55,826 nt of DNA from Bacteroidales bacterium (GTDB lineage Bacteria; Bacteroidota; Bacteroidia; Bacteroidales; FEN-979). Position 1 is the stretch's first letter. Every line of letters begins with the position of its first letter. A model generated the notes under the pieces. That model made no database searches. It was not told the DNA's origin and was given only the letters and a program-made list of their open reading frames with translations. The position numbers were made by a program, and so were the translations under genes. The stretch lies in the NCBI GenBank assembly GCA_023231065.1, contig JALNWE010000012.1:1-55826 (forward strand). Reading direction: 5' to 3'. Below, piece by piece: positions 53,162-55,826 of the stretch.

Positions 53162-53677
53162 TTATTTCTGGTTAATGATTAAAGAATTATCCGAAAAAAT
53201 GTTAGAGGCATTAAGTAGGATGGTCCCATCGGGAGTGATTCCCTGGATAAAATCAGCCCCCACTCCGCGAAGCGTACCGGGGGGAGCGCTTAATGTATGG
53301 ATATCGATTTGCCGGGTACCGACTATTTCATCGGTTATTATCCCGAATTCCATTTGCTGATGTTTAACGATCAACAGTTTATTAAATGACGAAATCCCTT
53401 TCATGGGAAGATTAAAAAAGATTTTCAGGTCTATTACCGAAATAATGCTTCCCCTGACGTTCATGATACCAACAATAAAGGACGGCGTCCCCGGTATCGT
53501 GGTGAGATTATGAAGCATCATGACTTCCGACACATAGATGCTGTCGAAGGCATATTTCTCCGGGATAAGCATGAACTCTACGGCTAATAGTGATTCAACG
53601 GGGGATGCCTTTTCCTTTTTCCGGCCCCGGATCATTCTTGCCCGTTTCTGTAATATTTCCTGATCCTCTAAATCCAT
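53162..53677 (-). CDS. CheW-like adaptor (second copy)
   Basis: The 171-residue protein is a CheW-type beta-barrel (LLAVEFMLIPEKYAFDSIYVSEV, GTPSFIVGIMNVRGSIISVIDL) that couples receptors to CheA. It has a basic N-terminal extension (about 25 residues) absent from classical CheW. It starts 1 nt after the CheR stop and ends 22 nt before the receptor gene. Two different CheW proteins in one operon is a Wsp-type feature. Confidence 0.93.
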   Translation of the reverse strand: MDLEDQEILQKRARMIRGRKKEKASPVESLLAVEFMLIPEKYAFDSIYVSEVMMLHNLTTIPGTPSFIVGIMNVRGSIISVIDLKIFFNLPMKGISSFNKLLIVKHQQMEFGIITDEIVGTRQIDIHTLSAPPGTLRGVGADFIQGITPDGTILLNASNIFSDNSLIINQK

Positions 53678-53678
53678 C

Positions 53679-55151
53679 TCAAGTTGTTGTTAAACTGGTT
53701 ACTATATCCCTGATCCTTCCCGCCGTTAAACCGTCAGAACCGGGAATAATTTCATCTTCCTTATATTGGCCAAGAAGTTCCAGGACATTTCTAAAATGTT
53801 TCAGGGCGACTTGTTTTTTATCAAGCTGCATGGAAATATTACCCATTAAAAAATGAGACAACAGGTGATGTGGGTTTAGAAACAATGCTTTTTTTACCGA
53901 CTGTTCAGCTTTTGTTATTTCCAGTTTCTCTAAAAGGATATTGGCATATAAGTAATAACATTCCTCATTTACCTGGGCATGTAAGATCAATTTCCCTGCC
54001 AGGCCCAGGGCCTCATCCAGCAAGCCCAGGTTGGCCTTGGACCGGACCAGGGTTTCCAGAATTTTCAGGTCGGGCGGTCCCCCGACAAGGGATTCGCATA
54101 ATAAAGCACATTGCTTGTACTGACCTTTATTAAAAAGGTCTTCGATTGTTGCTTCTGTAGAAGGTCCGGGATTATCCGGGAGGATAGGTTTCGCGGGCAA
54201 TTTTATTTTTTGCCGGATAGGCTTAATTTCCTTTTCCGGAACGACTTGTTGAAGCGCCGGGGGGTATTTCTTTTTTGATGTAAGATCCGCGATCGACGGC
54301 CGTTGCAGCTTCCCGGAAGTTTTGTGATAGGCAGTGCACGGACCGAATTTTTCGGAAGAGAATTCCCTGAAATAATCATCATTCATTTCAACCGCTCCGG
54401 TGATCAGCCATCCGTTTTCGACCAACGATTGATGAAAACGGTTTACTACCATCCTGATCTGATCTGGTACAAAATACATTAACACATTACGGCAGAATAT
54501 GATGTCCATATCCAGGGTATTATTCACCTTTTGGGGATATGGATCTGCAGCCAGGTTAAGGGGAGCAAAAGTGACCATTTTTTTAATTTCCCTGTCAATT
54601 TCCCAGGCGCTATCCCTGGACGAAAAATAACGGTTTTTCATGGCCTGTGAGGTTTCGCGGAAAGACCACGCGTGATAGGTCCCTTTTTGAGCTTTAGCCA
54701 GGAAATTCCGGTTAATGTCAGTCGCGAGAAGCGTGATATCCCATTTCCCGATATCAGGAATCGCTTCGCGAAGCAAGATAGCAAGGGAATATGGTTCCTC
54801 GCCGGTGCAGCAACCCGCGCTCCATATCCGGATGAACGGATGGCCACCCTTTCGTTTTTTTATTATTTCAGGGATCAATTGATCTTTGAAAACATCGAGC
54901 CATGGCTTTTCGCGAAAAAAATAAGTCTCTCCCACCGTCAGGTGCGACGAAAGGATATCCAATTCTTCGCGCGTCCACGAAAGGCCCTGTATCCATCTTT
55001 CAATTTCACCGGTAGTTTCACCGATACTAAAATCCCGCGCGGTCAATAACAGTCCCCGCTTCAGATCAGACAACCGGTCCGGTCGATAACTCAAACCAAA
55101 ATGATCGGCTACCTTCAAACTGATGCTCTGTAAAATCTTACGGGAAATCAT
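53679..55151 (-). CDS. CheR methyltransferase with C-terminal TPR-like region
   Basis: CheR methylates receptor glutamates. The N-terminal 280 residues hold the CheR helical domain and Rossmann core: TVGETYFFREKPW, the SAM motif RIWSAGCCTGEEPYSLA (about 108-124), LLATDINRNFL and IIFCRNVLMYF. A linker rich in Pro and Lys leads to TPR-like helices (about 335-460: DEALGLAGKLILHAQ, AEQSVKKALFLNPHHLLSHF). CheR-TPR fusions are the WspC type. Start spacing to the first CheW gene is 12 nt. The 490-residue length fits this class. Confidence 0.94.
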   Translation of the reverse strand: MISRKILQSISLKVADHFGLSYRPDRLSDLKRGLLLTARDFSIGETTGEIERWIQGLSWTREELDILSSHLTVGETYFFREKPWLDVFKDQLIPEIIKKRKGGHPFIRIWSAGCCTGEEPYSLAILLREAIPDIGKWDITLLATDINRNFLAKAQKGTYHAWSFRETSQAMKNRYFSSRDSAWEIDREIKKMVTFAPLNLAADPYPQKVNNTLDMDIIFCRNVLMYFVPDQIRMVVNRFHQSLVENGWLITGAVEMNDDYFREFSSEKFGPCTAYHKTSGKLQRPSIADLTSKKKYPPALQQVVPEKEIKPIRQKIKLPAKPILPDNPGPSTEATIEDLFNKGQYKQCALLCESLVGGPPDLKILETLVRSKANLGLLDEALGLAGKLILHAQVNEECYYLYANILLEKLEITKAEQSVKKALFLNPHHLLSHFLMGNISMQLDKKQVALKHFRNVLELLGQYKEDEIIPGSDGLTAGRIRDIVTSLTTT

Positions 55152-55163
55152 AAAAAACCATTT

Positions 55164-55625
55164 TTACCTGGATGTGCTGTCAATTACTTTTTGGATTAAA
55201 TCCTCTTCCCGATCCGAAATAAAGGCCTCAAGATCATAAACAACGATCAGGCCGTCCTCCCGCTGCAGAAAACCAGATGCTCCCAAACCCTTGTCAATCT
55301 TCGATACCGGAATAAAATCATGTAAAAATGACACCATCACATCATCCACTTCATCAATGACCATGGCAAGTTTGCGCCTTGGGGTATCAACAACCAAAAA
55401 ATAGTCGGTCGCACTGATGGGCTTGCATGGCAAATTCAGCAGGTATCTCAGATTGATCGCGGGAACCAGGCTTCCATAGAAATCAAACAGGCCATAGATC
55501 AGCGGGGGTGAATTGGGGATGGTTTCCACTGCAACCGCTTGTATTACCCGGTCAACGGAAATCAACGGAAATGCATAACGCCGATTGTCCATCGTAAAAC
55601 AAAATACTTCCTGATATTGATCCAT
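55164..55625 (-). CDS. CheW-like adaptor (first gene of the chemosensory operon)
   Basis: The 153-residue protein is a CheW domain: VFCFTMDNRRYAFPLISVDRV, PLIYGLFDFYGSLVPAINLR and KLAMVIDEVDDV are typical strands. It starts the seven-gene operon. An imperfect -7 element TATCTTTA lies 20 nt upstream on the minus strand. With the second CheW it should link the receptor and CheA; which does so is not decidable from sequence. Confidence 0.92.
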   Translation of the reverse strand: MDQYQEVFCFTMDNRRYAFPLISVDRVIQAVAVETIPNSPPLIYGLFDFYGSLVPAINLRYLLNLPCKPISATDYFLVVDTPRRKLAMVIDEVDDVMVSFLHDFIPVSKIDKGLGASGFLQREDGLIVVYDLEAFISDREEDLIQKVIDSTSR

Positions 55626-55644
55626 TCGTTGACAAAATCTGTGT

Positions 55645-55652
55645 TAAAGATA
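55645..55652 (-). promoter_or_regulatory. Possible -7 element of the chemosensory operon
   Basis: Minus strand TATCTTTA, one base from TAnnTTTG, 20 nt before the cheW ATG. No clear -33 element. The gap between the divergent genes here is only 84 nt. Confidence 0.4.
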
Positions 55653-55685
55653 ACTAAGAATTTTAGATCAGGTTGATTTTGCCAC

Positions 55686-55693
55686 TATCTTTG
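55686..55693 (+). promoter_or_regulatory. -7 element of the edge ferredoxin-like gene
   Basis: TATCTTTG matches the consensus and lies 17 nt before the ATG at 55710, giving a short leader. Confidence 0.5.
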
Positions 55694-55709
55694 ATTAAAA
55701 AATTAAAAG

Positions 55710-55826
55710 ATGCAAAAATCGCTCGTCCCTATCATTGAGGTTGACAAGGAAAAATGCGTAAACTGTCATGCCTGTATCTCTGCCTGCCCAGTCAAATATT
55801 GTAATGACGGCAGCCAGGACCATGTC
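55710..55826 (+). CDS. 4Fe-4S ferredoxin-domain protein, 3' truncated by the window
   Basis: Only the first 39 codons are present. They encode MQKSLVPIIEVDKEKCVNCH followed by a second Cys trio, giving the C-x2-C-x2-C-x3-C-P pattern of a [4Fe-4S] cluster (CVNCHACISACP), plus one further Cys in VKYCNDGS. The CVNCHACISACPVKYCNDG string resembles the N-terminus of multi-domain proteins with a [FeFe]-hydrogenase-like large-subunit domain, some of which are sensors linked to PAS or chemosensory genes. It diverges from the Wsp-like operon. The ferredoxin motif is certain; the hydrogenase link is a suggestion from memory. Confidence 0.7.
   Translation, partial: MQKSLVPIIEVDKEKCVNCHACISACPVKYCNDGSQDHV

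Noticed and set aside
47139..55625. Reading the chemosensory operon as a flagellar or gliding taxis system
   Set aside because: No motility gene or free CheY lies in the operon; CheA-REC, CheR-TPR and twin CheW fit an alternative-function class better.

Overview
The window is chromosomal DNA from a member of the Bacteroidota, probably an uncultivated or environmental Bacteroidales-like lineage. The evidence is taxon-typical families (DUF4270, FISUMP and M56-TonB proteins, a DksA-like protein without zinc cysteines, a lone GT5 domain), C-terminal type IX secretion (T9SS) sorting domains, and repeated use of the Bacteroidota promoter (TTG or TTTG near -33, TAnnTTTG near -7). No rRNA, tRNA, CRISPR array, transposase or prophage was seen. 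Genes are densely packed on both strands.

Layout. 1-9.7 kb: a PpiD/SurA-like foldase (cut by the left edge), atpD-atpC with a PKD lipoprotein, an M23 peptidase, a DksA-like gene with lspA, ileS, a nitroreductase and a PspC peptide. 9.7-10.05 kb: a non-coding patch of heptamer repeats around a 130-bp imperfect palindrome. 10-15.3 kb: a PAS mini-protein, a T9SS endonuclease I and a very large T9SS M14 carboxypeptidase carrying CUB, dockerin-like and cohesin-like modules. 15.3-18.1 kb: the DUF177-rpmF-plsX-fabH operon. 18.2-21.5 kb: a 1077-residue oxidoreductase that fuses the parts of HcnABC/opine/proline dehydrogenase complexes. 21.6-24 kb: a frameshifted outer-membrane barrel gene, a lipoprotein and a small secreted protein. 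24-33.4 kb: lone GT5 domain, DUF4270 lipoprotein, glmS, superoxide dismutase, S41 protease, alpha/beta hydrolase and a BlaI-M56/TonB pair with a well-defined operator. 33.6-41 kb: acyl-CoA synthetase, lipoprotein, a second cohesin-like T9SS protein, a tricorn-like protease and a mosaic surface protein.

41.2-55.8 kb is a signalling island. On the plus strand lie a PAS histidine kinase, a stand-alone receiver, a REC-PAS3-kinase-REC hybrid and a FISUMP lipoprotein. Converging on it from the right is a tight seven-gene operon: CheW, CheR-TPR, CheW, receptor, CheA-REC, CheB and a REC-histidine kinase. This has the parts list of a Wsp-type (alternative cellular function) chemosensory pathway, but the expected GGDEF output is replaced by a histidine kinase. 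At the right edge a divergent gene begins with a ferredoxin-like motif resembling the N-terminus of sensory [FeFe]-hydrogenase-type proteins.

The most notable items are the single-chain Hcn/opine-dehydrogenase-like fusion, the Wsp-like operon with kinase output, the three-half-site BlaI operator between -33 and -7, the palindromic repeat element, the cohesin/dockerin-like modules on T9SS cargo, and the one-base frameshift in the barrel gene. All function calls rest on motif recognition by eye; no database search was run.
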